64,000 bases of DNA from Symsagittifera roscoffensis (lineage: Eukaryota; Xenacoelomorpha; Acoela; Convolutidae). Of the stretch, positions 44,279 to 55,989 are shown piece after piece. Every line of letters begins with the position of its first letter. Within the stretch, counting starts at the first letter, position 1. The stretch is taken from the NCBI RefSeq assembly GCF_963678635.1, contig NC_087064.1, positions 16,175,802 to 16,239,801 on the forward strand, read 5' to 3'. The notes under the pieces are model-generated. The model had not been told where the DNA came from. It did no database searches and saw only the letters and a list, made by a program, of their open reading frames with translations. A program made the position numbers and the translations under genes.

Positions 44279-45560
44279 TTATCTTTCGCGCAGCTCAGGT
44301 TCTTTACTTAACCTTCTCTCTAATGTTTTAAATTGGGCCAGTGACGAGTAATAGTTATTTGGTAGACTGATATTACTATCAATCCAAAGCATAGGCACAA
44401 TGTATCTTTCGCCAATGTGAACGGTGTCAGAATTTAGGATGGATAAGGCATGTTTATCCGCGGCGGAACGGGCATCAACTTGTTTGAAAGCACCATAAGA
44501 TTCCAACTCGTACCAGGATTTTATCTGGTCGGTCAGAGAAGAATCTTCAACAATACACTTCAAACACGAAGAAGTAGAATGAACGGACGGCGGCAACGGA
44601 CCACTTAGGACCCAAGCTAACGGTAGGCGAACGGAACACGGTGAGTTTTTATCAACTCCCAAGATGAACTCAATGGGTCTAACGGCGTGGTAGTAGTCTT
44701 GTCCTATAAGAACTTCAACGTCCTCATAAGTATATTGAGTGGGCTTAATAGGTGCTAATTGTGGATACTTTTTCTGCAAATCAGCAATATTGATTAATTC
44801 GGAACCAATCCGAATATTGTCTTTAACATATGCACAGAGAAAAAATACGAAATCACTATTATTCGGCTCGGAGGAAACTGTAAACTAGACCCTCTGAGTC
44901 TCAACAACGGTGGTTGAATATAAACCACTAATTGACAACTTAACGGGCTCCCCTACTAAGCCGAGACGGTTTTACGAGTGACGAAGACACCCAGGAGTGA
45001 GTCGATGCACTATCACAAAGAACCAACGTCAAGGGACTGGTTACATCCGAGGATACACCACGTGTTGCAATTGACAACAACCCTTTAGATGCTTCAATGT
45101 CATGTACGTCACTAACAAGGGAATGGGTGGAAGTGTTTGTGTTCTCCTTGGATTTGTTTGTTCCAGCCTTATTTGACACATTTAAATTTTCCTTCCGAGG
45201 AAATATTTTCTCGGCTCCGTGGAGCAAAACATTATGTGTGCTATCGCACTCTGGCTTTGGGCAATTTTTTTTAGCTTTAGAACATTGCCGAAAACTATGA
45301 TTGCCATTGAGGCAAGCGAAGCAAAGTTTCTGTTCAGCTACGTATTTTGCTCGCTGAGTAGCATTCTTTTTCTTGAAAACGGCACAGTTCTACAATGCGT
45401 GACTACCCTTACACAAAACGCACGGCGGAAACTTAGACTTATCCTAAGCCTTACTAGTTACCTGGCTATTGGCTGCAAAAATTTTAGTTGTTTCTGGTTT
45501 AACTAGTTTCTCGTTTTTTGCCTTAGAGTTGAGTACACGTAACCTTTCATGCCCCTCGGC
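44279..45560 (-). pseudogene. BEL Gag zinc knuckles and protease region
   Basis: Zinc-knuckle part CFACLNGNHSFRQC lies near 45280-45330 with a CPKPECDSTHNVLLH block just after. The protease-like DUF1758 region has LCDSASTHSWVSSSLV (45000) and YEDVEVLIGQDYYHAV then LAWVLSGPLP in ORF 44279-44779. Between about 44780 and 44940 the frame is broken. Confidence 0.75.
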
Positions 45561-45572
45561 TTTCTCTTTCAA

Positions 45573-46885
45573 CTAGTTATTAAAGTCTATGAGTGTTGGT
45601 CGCTGCCAATTATGCCTAACAGTATGCATTGACCAAGCTTCCTTGAGTGTGCTAACAGCTTGGTTTAACAGGTTAACACTCTTTAGATCATCGTTGAATG
45701 ACAATGATTTGAAAACTGCTACGAGGCCAGCTATGGCAGAGGAGAAATTAATGACATTTTCCGAATTGTGCATCTTAAGCGGAGGAAAAGTATTCAGCTT
45801 ATCAAGATGCGCACCAACAATAGCCTGTTGTTGCCCAAACTTCCGTTGCAAGGTGGCCAGCGCATCCTTGTATATAACGCCACTATAATTAAATTCCGCA
45901 ATTGCGGTTTTTGCTTTGCCTGTGACGAGTGTTTTCAAGTATGTCAGTTTCGTATCATCTGTGAGAACAGCGGAATCAACGGTGGACTTAAACTGACCGA
46001 AACATTTGTGCCAGTTTAACGGGTTGCCGTCAAACTGGGCTAACTTCCACTCAGGAAGATGATCTTTGCGGCTATGCATTAATAATTCCGCCAATTCACG
46101 AGCGGAGAGAGGTCGATCCGATGAACAACCTTGGTTCGGATAAGCGGAAGCCGGTGCGTAGTCTTCGTTGACTGGCTGGTAACCGGTATTAGTATAATTG
46201 ATTAAATGCGGAACAGGTTGGGTATGAACTGGTGGAGAATTAAAATACACAGTCCCAACACTAGTATACGGGACGGCGGTGTTACACAATGGGACAACAG
46301 TCGTCATTTTAGAAAAAAGGTTTCCAGCTTTACAACACTGAGCAGGCGTGACGATTGGAGTTGTAGCTGCCAATCGCCATATGTTTGCATCACTTGTGAA
46401 GTAATCGTTGATATAAGGTGACACAGTTTGCGGAACAAAGGGAAGATTATGTTGCGTCTGGACTGGCGCTGCATGGCAATTAGGTGCCGAAAAGAAAACC
46501 GGCGTAACAATCTCAATAACACAAGGTCGTTACGGTGAGACAAGTGGTGATGAAGGTAGTACTGTATCGTTTCCTTATAGTCCCTAGCGTTAAACAGCTC
46601 CTCATGGCGTCGTTTTACTAAAGCTAACTCATGCCGTTTCTCACTTGAAGACATAGTGCGAACAGTTGACGTAAGACGAGTGGAAGCAGATTTATCTGAC
46701 TTATGTGAGTCAATTTTTCTACTATCCTTAGACTTATTAGAGACCTTAGACCTGTTTTCAGATACTCGTGCTTCTGAATCTCTTGTTTTGCGCGAGCATG
46801 AGGATGTCTGAGACCTAGTTTGTTGTAAAGATCCCTTGCTCCCTGTAATGCTGGGTGCTGGGAATGACGATGGTTCAAGGCTCAC
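45573..46885 (-). pseudogene. BEL Gag, DUF1759-like capsid region
   Basis: LPEWKLAQFDGNPLNWHKCF followed by LTYLKTLVTGKAKTAIAEFN is the DUF1759 signature of BEL/Pao Gag. The upstream ORF 46304-46885 is Ser/Arg-rich and joins it across a frame change near 46310-46420. Confidence 0.85.
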
Positions 46886-46929
46886 CTAGTAACTTTGAGC
46901 TTCATGCATTACTTTATCGTTCATTTCGG

Positions 46930-47235
46930 TTAATTTCCTAAGCCAAAGATCTTCTTGCTGAGCATTAATTTTTCAGGGTTTTCCGTTTTTCCCGCTAACC
47001 TAACTAATTGGTCATTGACGTCAACAGCTTTTTCCAGAGCAATTTTACATTTGTAGACAGCATTATCAATTTTTGCGGTGCGACTATTATTCTCAATGTA
47101 CTCAAGTAATAATGAGTGACCTTTAAGCAGCTCTTTTTCTAGATTTAGACGGGTTTCATATAACTTGCGTATTTTACTTTGGATTTTTTTTCCATGTTTT
47201 TCACAAATTGACAATGTTTTACGGATGCTCACCAA
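46930..47235 (-). CDS. BEL Gag N-terminal segment
   Basis: 101 codons from a true ATG; Lys/Glu/Leu-rich, probably a coiled coil. The position just before the DUF1759 part suits the N-terminal helical domain common to BEL Gag. A stop near 46925 separates it from the rest. Confidence 0.6.
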   Translation of the reverse strand: MVSIRKTLSICEKHGKKIQSKIRKLYETRLNLEKELLKGHSLLLEYIENNSRTAKIDNAVYKCKIALEKAVDVNDQLVRLAGKTENPEKLMLSKKIFGLGN

Positions 47236-49215
47236 AGAGAAAACGATTAATAAAATGAGATACTGTTTTGATACATAATTAAATTTGCATTAATATATCA
47301 ACATTAGCTTACAAGATGGTGGAACTTGACGTCTCAAAGCTTCTGCCTGAAGCCTATTTTTTATAGCTTTTCGAGCTTTGAGTGGTAAGCGGTTCCGCTT
47401 CTTACATGTCTTAAAGATGTTACGATTAGCGCTAAAGTGCCTTAGAAGGAGGAGAGTTTTTAACTCAAGGGAAGGAAGCTGGTGAAGCTCTTTTTACTTC
47501 TCAATTAGTACCTGGTACTTAGCCTTACGCTTAGAGATAAAGTCTTTGACGACATTCAGAACGAGAATACCTGTTGAACCTAAATTTTCCTCTATATCCT
47601 CGGTTCCGTTCCGTCTACAGTATACGATCGCAAAAATGTTTGTCCTATACCTCAATAACAAATTGAAAAGTTGCTCACTACTCAGCTTGCGGTTATTGTT
47701 GCTGTGTGCCTACTTATCGAGTTATTAATGACGTCGTGCCAAATTACAAGGTTGTTACGGTGAGACAAGTAGTGATGAAGTAAGTACTGTATCGTTTCCT
47801 GGGAGTCCCTAGCGTTAAATTTAAAACTTAAGCCTGACTTTGTAAAGCAAGTATCTTTGACGCGCATTTGGGACGGAGCGGGAAGTTTTCGGAGCGCGTG
47901 ATCCAAGGAACTAGCTCCTAGAATGAATATCATATACTTAAGGGGACCTATGCGACGGCTTCTTTACGCTTAAGTACCAATGGGGTTGGAAAATCAAGTA
48001 GGTCGGTTGAACTCCAAGAACACACACGGAGTAAGCCTGAGGATGAAACAATTCAACTTAACTCACTTGATATCACCGTACCTGACCGCTTAGCAATACT
48101 GTCACGCAACGAATTCAATAATCGGACGGGCTGAAACGGCTTTGATTTACTTGAAACGAACTGGCTTTCAGTTTCACCAAAGGTGGGTGGGGGATCAGAC
48201 AAATTGGTTAAGTTCCAACAACACACGCGGAAGAAACCTGAGGATGAAAAAAATCAACTTCACTTGCCTGATATTTCGCTATCAGACCACTTAACATAAG
48301 GTTGGTGTCATCTTACAGCACAGTTTTGCAGAATTCTGGAGACGTTTTGAGGATTTTTTGGCAATTTTTTTTAAAATTTTTTCAGAAAGTTTTTCGGAAA
48401 ACTATATTCCGCAGGTTCGAGTCATAAACCAATCCAAAAAACTGGTCCAGTACCTCTTGTCTATGTTCCGATTTCACGGATTAATATTTCGTTCACAAAT
48501 ATCCAAAAAAATTTGGTATCGAGAAAAAATGTCAATCAGTTTGTCTATGTACCGACTGTAAGATTTTTCAGTTCAATGGAACTGTCCAAAAATTTTGGGT
48601 TTTGAGAAAAAGTACCGGGTGCTAGCTTTCGGGGAAAATTTTATCAACTATGACATCGCATAGAAATTTTATAGCACAATTTGAAAGTTTTTAAACTAGT
48701 CGAGTCTTACAGTTTGAATTGGAGATTGTGCGGTCACCCGTTTCGGGTTGTCAAAATTTTACTCTCACGAGTCTGACCCACTGCACTCCTATCAGCAACA
48801 CTACTATCAGCAACACTCCTGTCAGCAACACTCCTGCCAGCAACACTCCTATCAGCAATACTCCTGTCAGCAACACTCCTCCTTTTCAGAATCTTCTAGA
48901 ATTGGTGTCGATGCAAAATCAGAAATGATTGCAATTGCTTCCAACAATGAAATATCGCCTCCAATTTTCAAATCCTCGGAAAATGGGCGGTTTAATTTTC
49001 CGAAAAATCCAGCCTAAAAACTCCAACTCAGCATTGGCTGGATTCTGATCCGAATCGGTGTTCAACTGCAATTCCTTAAAGTTCAGTAAAAATGTTTCAT
49101 AGACGTTGTCCGTTTGAGGTTTGATTCTACAAGCAAATTTGGATAAATCATCCAGTGAAAATAGCTTCTCCAAGTTGAATTTGATAATCGAAAGGTCCCT
49201 TGTGGGGCGCCAAAA
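47236..49215 (-). other. BEL 5' region with gag duplication and repeats
   Basis: 47682-47933 contains a second, diverged copy of the Gag piece at about 46504-46592 (shared FNARD...ETIQY and LSHRN). Direct repeats of about 105 bp lie at 47998-48110 and 48198-48298 (theme AACACACGCGGA...CCTGAGGATGAAA). A 15-bp minisatellite (CAGCAACACTCCTRT, about six units) covers 48793-48882. The primer site TGGCGCCCCACAAGGGACC is at 49194-49212 on the minus strand. Confidence 0.6.
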
Positions 49216-49671
49216 TGTGCTCGCTAAATCTCCGTAGGATGAATTTAAAACCAAAAAATAATAATTTCGTATTCTCGACAATACAACATTTATCGGATAT
49301 ATTGATAATTTTCATTCAAATTTTGCTGTTAAACAAGTTCATAATTTTTACCAATATTCAGCTCCAATAAACAAATTGGCAGAAGCTAGCCACAAGAACC
49401 GGTCGGTAATGTCTTTGAGACAAATTGCTCTTTTTGGCGGTCAGCCTTAATCAAGACTGAATCGAATTAGAACCAAAAAACAGTTAAAAACGGTCAAATG
49501 GGCTATAGCCCCTCGGGTCTACATGTTTTAAGGTCTGCGTATGGGTGGACTCGAACCCGGTTGACCGGCGTGAGAGACCCGTCACTAGGCCGCTCGGTCA
49601 ACTGTGCTTATTTTATATGCATTTATACTCTTGTTTTATATGCATCTATACTCTACATTTGCGTTGCAACA
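49216..49671 (-). repeat. Shared middle LTR of the BEL array
   Basis: Left side: primer site of the element below (49194-49212). Right side: polypurine tract and pol end of a second copy (49672 on). One LTR therefore serves two internal regions. Keeps GGGCTATAGCCC and the A/B boxes. Confidence 0.9.
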
Positions 49672-50650
49672 TCCTCCCCCCTGAAGAAGGAAGAACCGGA
49701 GCGAGATTAACGGACGGCCGAGTGACTTCACGGGTTGCGGTCTTAACAAGGGCGGATCGGGCGCAACCGTCCTGTCCGTAGTTTAGCTGGACGATTCGGG
49801 CGAGAGGGTAGTACCCACGCAGACTATCGGGCTCAATCGCCCACACGAGATCGCCTGTTTTAAGAGTGAAGTCAGAATGAGTGTGCCACTTGACACGCTT
49901 ATTCAGCGAGGGAACATATTCTCGAAGCCAACGAGACCAAACCGCGTTAGCATATGATTGCGCTCGCATGTACCTTTTCTTGTGATCGAAGTGCTCCTCA
50001 GGTAAAAGCAAAGGAAAGCTTGTGGCATGTTGTTCAAGCAAAAAGTGGGTTGTGGTTAACGCTTCTAACTCACGTGAATCAGTACTAACGTTAGTGATTG
50101 GCCTCGAATTCAAAGCCTGCTCAACTAAGCAGAGTATTGTTCCTAACACCTCTTCGGTGACTCACCTACTGCCTAGTATATCGTAAAGCACGCGCTTCAC
50201 GCTTCCGACGAGGCACTCCCAGGAGCCGCCATGATGGGGTGAGCCTGGCGGGTTAAATTTCCAAAGAACACCTTTGTGTGCAAAAATGGCCGGAGCCATG
50301 CCATTCCAGCTCTTGATGCAGGCAAGTAATTCCTTTTCCGCACCAACGAAGTTCGTGCCGTTATCCGACCAGATTGTGCTTGGTGTACCACGACGCGCAA
50401 TGAACCGTTCAATGCCCATGACACAAGAACTGGTTTCCAGAGATGGTACAATCTCAAGGTGTACAGCCCTAGTGATGAGGCAAGTAAAAAGAAATCCCTA
50501 TCTTTTTTCAGTGCTTCTGCGAACCGGAACGTAAAGCGGTCCAAAGTAATCCACACCCGTATGATTAAAGGGTGGTTGCGCTTATATCCGAGACGTTCGA
50601 CAGGTAAATCGGACATAATTGGCTGGATGGTGCTTGCTTTGCGTTTACGC
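49672..50650 (-). pseudogene. Second BEL copy, truncated integrase end
   Basis: Integrase core and C-terminus nearly identical to 41815-42760, including SDNGTNF and HHGGSWECLVG. The C-terminal ORF is 49646-50149, the core ORF 50162-50419. Similarity stops abruptly at about 50650, after TTGCGTTTACG. Confidence 0.9.
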
Positions 50651-50980
50651 ATTTTTCTGTTAGAAAATTTTTTTTTTGCAGAATTATGATTTTGTTACTA
50701 ACAACATGAACTGGAAAAATGGCTCGCACTTTGGAATTTTTTGGTGTTTGTTCGAAAAAAAGATAGTCATAAAACTTTAAAGTATGAAATTATAAGTAGT
50801 ATGTAAATGTCCCTAGGAGTTAGAGTCGTCGCTGGTTCTCCGAGGGTGTGGGCTGTCTGGCGCAGCACTCCTAGGCATCTTGGCAGCCTCAGGTTTGTCC
50901 CCGTCGTTATTTGCTTGTTTAAGGTTCAGAATAGAGTTGATCCACTGCTGCGATCTTGAGTATTTTATAGGGTATACGAT
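50651..50980. other. Spacer and left remnant of a tandem array
   Basis: From about 50812 the sequence (GTGTGGGCTGTCTGGCGCAGC ... CTCAGGTTTG, then CTTGAGTATTTTATAGGG) matches units of the array at 57592-59720. The array was split by the gypsy element. Confidence 0.6.
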
Positions 50981-51234
50981 TGTCATTCGGTCTGGATCGA
51001 CAAACTAACCTTATATGTATGTTATTTAGATTATTAAGAATCTTATGTTTAACCCCTAGATGGCTGGTCACTTGACCTTGGTAGACAGAGAGATTGAACT
51101 CTAACTGCAATAAGAAAAAAGAGTTGAATTAATGTTATCTGTCAACTAGTCGTTTCCTTCGCTCCGACTTAGAATTAAGGTTTATCGATCCATTCGGATT
51201 CAAGTATTAGAACATCACACCCTCCGGTATGACA
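50981..51234 (+). repeat. 5' LTR of second gypsy element
   Basis: Starts TGTCATTCGG, ends GGTATGACA. About 12 differences from 57338-57591. Confidence 0.93.
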
Positions 51235-52219
51235 TGGCGCAGCCAACAGGATATTCCAAAAACGCACTGAATATCAACCCATTTTGGGAGAGAGCATCGG
51301 CCGAACCACCACTCGAATGGACAAAGTGGGCAGCTATAATGGAGATGGCCGTATTTGCAAAGGATGGGATAGAAATCCGGAATCTACTACGACCAAAACC
51401 ACAACTTGCAGACCATGTTGAGCCTGTATACGAAATTGAAATACAGGGCGAAACTGACGCACAAAGAAAAAATCGTGAGGTGCGCAATCAAGAAAAACGA
51501 GTCGGACATGAAAATTACGTCATAAAAGCCCGGGAGAAAGGGGTCTTATGTAACTCATACAGATGGGACGAAGCAGACGCACGGGTCCGAAGCTACCATT
51601 TTCTCTGTTTGAGAGCCGAAAGCCAAAGACAAATTCAGCAAAAACGACCTAACCTAGTATTACACAATGTAACCACGCAAGAATTTACGACAACATTGGA
51701 GGATATCTTCGTCACTAATAGAATTGTAGCGTTCAAGCGATACAATTTTGATTGCCGTAGAAAAAAAAGAAAACGGAAAGTCTGGAACAATTTCATGCAG
51801 ATCTCGTCGAATTGGCATTACGGGCCAAATGCGGAGACAGAGAAGACGAATGGGTTAGAGACATGCTTACAGCACACATGCACAATGAAAAAATTGCAGA
51901 AGAATTGTTGGCTCAAACACGAACCCCACAAGACGCATACGAGTACGCATTTCGTAGAGAAAAAGGAATTGAACATAGTCGAACTATGAAGATAAACCCG
52001 TTCGGGGGAAAAACTACACCAAAACAAGAACCCATACATTATATCAATAATCGGGGTGGTCGATATAATTCGACAAATAATCAGAACTCACAGAGAGGTA
52101 GAGGTGATTTCCCCGGTCGACCACATCCACGCGGATCCCAAAACACAAGAGGACAAGACAGAAATAGCAATACAAACAGTTCAAAACAATGCTATAAGTG
52201 CGGAAATCAATACAATTAG
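51234..52219 (+). pseudogene. Gag of second gypsy element
   Basis: The ATG uses the last base of the LTR and the first two of the primer site. ORF 51234-51989 runs into 51812-52219 after a frameshift near 51780. The second part is Arg/Gly/Asn-rich and ends in a cut zinc knuckle (CYKCGNQYN). A second knuckle remains near 52255-52300 with the first Cys replaced by Phe (FSKCAKGVHFEKVC). Confidence 0.75.
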
Positions 52220-53388
52220 AATCACCTGCAATTTTGATCGGCGAAAGATAAAATTTTTTCAAAATGTGCCAAAGGAGTTCATTTTGAAAAAGTTTGCAGA
52301 TCTACAACGTCAATTATTTGACCCGACAGGATGAGCAACGGGAAGAAATAGAAACAGAAAGCCTCGAAACGGAAAACGATTCGGAAGCTTTTGCCGAATT
52401 TACGTCAAGTAATGGATGGGATGAATATCAAATAGACAACTTTTCGGTTACGGCAATCAAACAATGGGTTAAAGATAATTTCCAACAACTATGCATGGAA
52501 AATCAAAAAATCATATGATGAAAACCCAATTCAGTAAAGACTTCATACCAATACAACAGAAAGGCCGACGTATTCTTGTACACTTACAGGCAAGAGTTGA
52601 AGGGGAGCTCAACAAGTTGATGAATCAAAACAAATTGGATAAATGTTCGGACCAACAATTTATTAGTCCCATTGTGATCACAGCAAAAGGATCAAACAGT
52701 CAAACTCGCACTTGATTCTAAGAAAATCAACAAATTCATACACAAAAACGAATACCAAATGCCCAACATTGAACTCCTGTTGGATAAAATTGCGCAGGTG
52801 GAAAAATCAGACAAGTCTCAACAAACGCTATTTTCAACAATGGACCTTCGTTACGCATACTCACAAATCCCTTTGGATAAAAAGACCAAGGAACAATGCA
52901 ACTTTAGTTTTATTGGGGGCCACGCTACTGGAACGTATCAATTTCAAACGGGATTCTATGGCCTCACGGATATGCCAGCCGAATTTCAAAAAGCGATCGA
53001 TTTGACTCTTACTAATTGCACAAACACTTACGCTTATTTGGACGATTTTTTGATTGTCACAAAAGGATCGTTGGATACACATAAACAGAAGTTACAATCA
53101 GTTTTGAAAAAAATGGATGAAGAAAACTTAGCAATATCATTGGATAAATGTAAATTTGCATGCAAGCAAGTTGATTGGTTAGGATTTACTGTTAATAGCG
53201 AGGGTACAAAACCACTGGTAAAAAAGACTGAGGCTATTGAGAAACTATCACCACCGAAAACTTTTAAACAACTAAAAAGTTTTATGGGTTCCATACATCA
53301 CCTCACACGGTACATTCCAAAATTGGCTCAAAACGCTGCCGCTTTACGCCCATTACTAAAAAACACAGAAAAGAACAGACCACTCTAA
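52220..53388 (+). pseudogene. RT region of second gypsy element; protease missing
   Basis: RT blocks: RILVHLQARVEGELNKLM and QFISPIVITAKG in ORF 52491-52715, then TMDLRYAYSQIPLD, GFYGLTDMPAEFQKAI and AYLDDFLIV in ORF 52759-53388. Only about 60 codons separate the knuckle region from RT, with no D-S/T-G motif, so the protease appears deleted. Confidence 0.88.
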
Positions 53389-53395
53389 TGGTCCA

Positions 53396-54027
53396 CAGAG
53401 CATAACACAGCATTTAACAACATATTAAAACTGGTTTCAGAAATAACACAAAACAAACGTTTTGATCAACATTTATATACTCGCATAGTATGCGATGCGT
53501 CAACTACAGGACTAGGAGCTGCACTCGAACAATTTTCACCAGAAGGTTGGGTTGCCGTAGCATATGCATCACGATTCTTGAACTCACTAGAGGAAAAATA
53601 CTCTGTCAACGAAGTTGAATTGATAGGGGTCGTGTGGGCAATCAAAAATTTTAAATACTACCTGTATGGTAAACAATTCACCGTCATCACTGATCATCAA
53701 GCTTTGATCAGCGCGTTGAACGTGAGCGAGCGATCAAAAACCAGTCAAAGTCAGCTCACCCGTTGGATTGACCGATTAACCCCCTTTCACTTCGATATCA
53801 AACATCTCGCGGGGAGCAAAACGGTGCTAATTGACTACTTATCCCGAAATCTGGTCGGATTGGCAATAGCCCCTAGTGAGTATGACGAGGAATTTGTTGT
53901 AGCATCAATTAGAGCATTCATTAATAACCTGAAAATGATTGACAATGTCATTCTAAGCAATCTAGCCAATCGAAGCGAAGCACCATATCAACTGATCAAA
54001 AAGCGCGCGAAAAACAAGGACTATTGA
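53396..54027 (+). pseudogene. RNase H of second gypsy element
   Basis: VCDASTTGLGAAL, then the Glu in VNEVELIGVVWAIKNFKYYL and TDHQALISAL. The reading continues to 54027 with a stop in the 53388-53400 interval. Confidence 0.88.
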
Positions 54028-54582
54028 ATGCTACTTCAAACATTCAATTAGCAATGAAACATTCCAAGCATTCCGCAACCGGTCATTGCCAAAATACACA
54101 AATCAGTTTCACTCAAAATCTGCTGAAAAGCAGTCAACGCTCTTCCGATCCAAACAAATTCAAGACCAAAAAATCTCTGTACATAAAATTGCATTTGATT
54201 AACGTCACAACGCAGCTATTAGCCGTAAAGATACTAAGGGATTCAAAAGAGGATTTATCCCAACAGAATTAAAATCATCAGAGACAAGAGGACGAATCGC
54301 TTCACGGGAAAACTGACACGGCTCATCCGATCGGGAAGAAAGCCTTTCGGACCCCAGATGGCATACAAAACCCCATAACAAAGGAAAGAAAGGGCACCCA
54401 TAAGCACAAGAGTCACCACAACAAGCACATTTTCAACAAACATCAACGCCCGTACGGGACGCCAGGGAGATACTATCGACTAAGAAAATCGATAATATCA
54501 AAAATCAAACTTCCCGGAGATCACTTTCACGAATACAAATGCATCCGGAAACAGAACGGATCGGATCAGTTCAGGATGCAAA

Positions 54583-54957
54583 ATGCAAACAATGACGACA
54601 CAAACAGAATCGACTACTACAGCAGCAACTACACAAACAAGCTCATCGGAACCACAAACTACAACAACTTCTACCCAAACACCCGAAGAACCAAAAGGCA
54701 TAGTATCGGATATTTATGTCAGCCGGGTAAATCCGAAAGTTTGCGTACAAGAGATGCTGGCTCCCAACATTGAACCGCCAACAATGGGACACACGTTAGA
54801 AGCCAGTCACGAAATGATATCAGCCGGACTAGTCGCTGCAGTGGACAAAACGATCAATACAGTGGAGTCGGAGGAAGACACGCCTTTGCTTAGACAAAAA
54901 CTACAACGAGTATTGGGTGTTCGTTTTATCGCTGCAGCCACCAAAAAAAAAGATTGA
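54583..54957 (+). CDS. Thr/Gln-rich ORF between RNase H and integrase, second gypsy element
   Basis: 124 codons from ATG; the first 35 residues are Thr/Ser/Gln-rich, then an ordered part ending KLQRVLGVRFIAAATKKKD. It is the tail of the linker before the HHCC domain. 54030-54580 has only broken frames. Confidence 0.45.
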   Translation: MQTMTTQTESTTTAATTQTSSSEPQTTTTSTQTPEEPKGIVSDIYVSRVNPKVCVQEMLAPNIEPPTMGHTLEASHEMISAGLVAAVDKTINTVESEEDTPLLRQKLQRVLGVRFIAAATKKKD

Positions 54958-55850
54958 AACCTTCACCCTCTTATCAACTTCGTCAAAAAGAGGGATTGGG
55001 AAGCAATCAAAACTTCGTACGGCCAGTACTGGTATAACATCAGAAACAGACTCCATGTCCGAGAAGATTGTCTACTCATAGACGAAAAAATAGTCATCCC
55101 CACACAGCTGGGGCAAATAGTACTTGATGGTCTGCATCTGACGCACCCTGGATCGGCAGCGATGCTGGATCTTAGCAACCACGCATGGTTTCCGCATATG
55201 CATCGGGCAATTGTGCAGATGGCACAAAATTGCAAACACTGCACCGAACAAAGTAAAATTTTACAACCAATCATCGGAAAAAAAATGGGTTCCAAATGGA
55301 AACAGTAGTTGAACCAAATGAGGAAGTACAACTAGATTTTGCAGGACCCCTTCCGGATGAACTAAATAAAGAGGCATATATTTTAGTCGCAATAGATAAG
55401 TGGTCAAAATTCCCAACTGCAAAAGTTGTAACAAACACAACAGCAGATTTTGCTATTAAATTTATGCAACGATACATTTCAAACAACGGGGTACCCCGCA
55501 GGATAAGGCGTGATCAAGCACAAACATTTAGAGTTAAAAAATTTTCAGCTCTTCTGTCATACAAACAATATTAAGCTGCTATTTGCACCGGTGGATGATC
55601 ATAGAGCAATAGGGGTTGTCGAGAGAATGATACGAACTTTAAAACGTAGATTAGCGGTTATGAGAATAGACAAAACAAATACACCATAAAAACTTGCTTC
55701 AGATGTAGCAGAAATTATCAAAACACTCAGAATTACACCGCATAGCGTAACAAAAATTTCACCCTTTGAGGCCCACATGGGACGTACACCAAACACACCT
55801 TTATCAAACTTAGCAACTAATGGTTCATCTAACAATTTGAATTGAGAAAA
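54958..55850 (+). pseudogene. Integrase of second gypsy element
   Basis: Zinc domain HLTHPGSAAMLDL ... CKHCTEQSK (55135-55260). Core: first Asp in VQLDFAGPLPDE, second in RRDQAQTFR (ORF 55296-55574), Glu in GVVERMIRTLKRR near 55615-55650. Stops near 55575 and 55690. Confidence 0.88.
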
Positions 55851-55989
55851 TGCAAAACATGCATGTTTAGATTGCAAGAACCTTACCAAGCCGCCCCAAC
55901 CCGCTGAGGTAATGCATGACTTACAATGATGGTCGGAAGACGAAGTATCCATCAACAAACGAGACCAAAAGCCACAAAAGCCATGGGAC

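Larger units (their letters stand above)
41354..49671 (-). mobile_element. BEL/Pao LTR retrotransposon
   Basis: 8.3-kb element with 461- and 456-bp LTRs starting TGTTGC and ending GAGCACA. A polypurine tract (AGGGGGGGAGGA) precedes the 3' LTR and a TGGCGCC primer site follows the 5' LTR. Protein order: Gag (DUF1759-like), zinc knuckles, DUF1758-like protease, RT with YMDD, RNase H/A17 region, integrase. That order and the A17 and DUF1759/1758 blocks are specific to BEL/Pao. Many frameshifts: not functional. Confidence 0.93.

Noticed and set aside
48719-49017. Repetitive SNTPV or QQHSC peptide ORFs
   Set aside because: Both frames read through the 15-bp minisatellite and run opposite to the BEL element; no independent sign of a gene.
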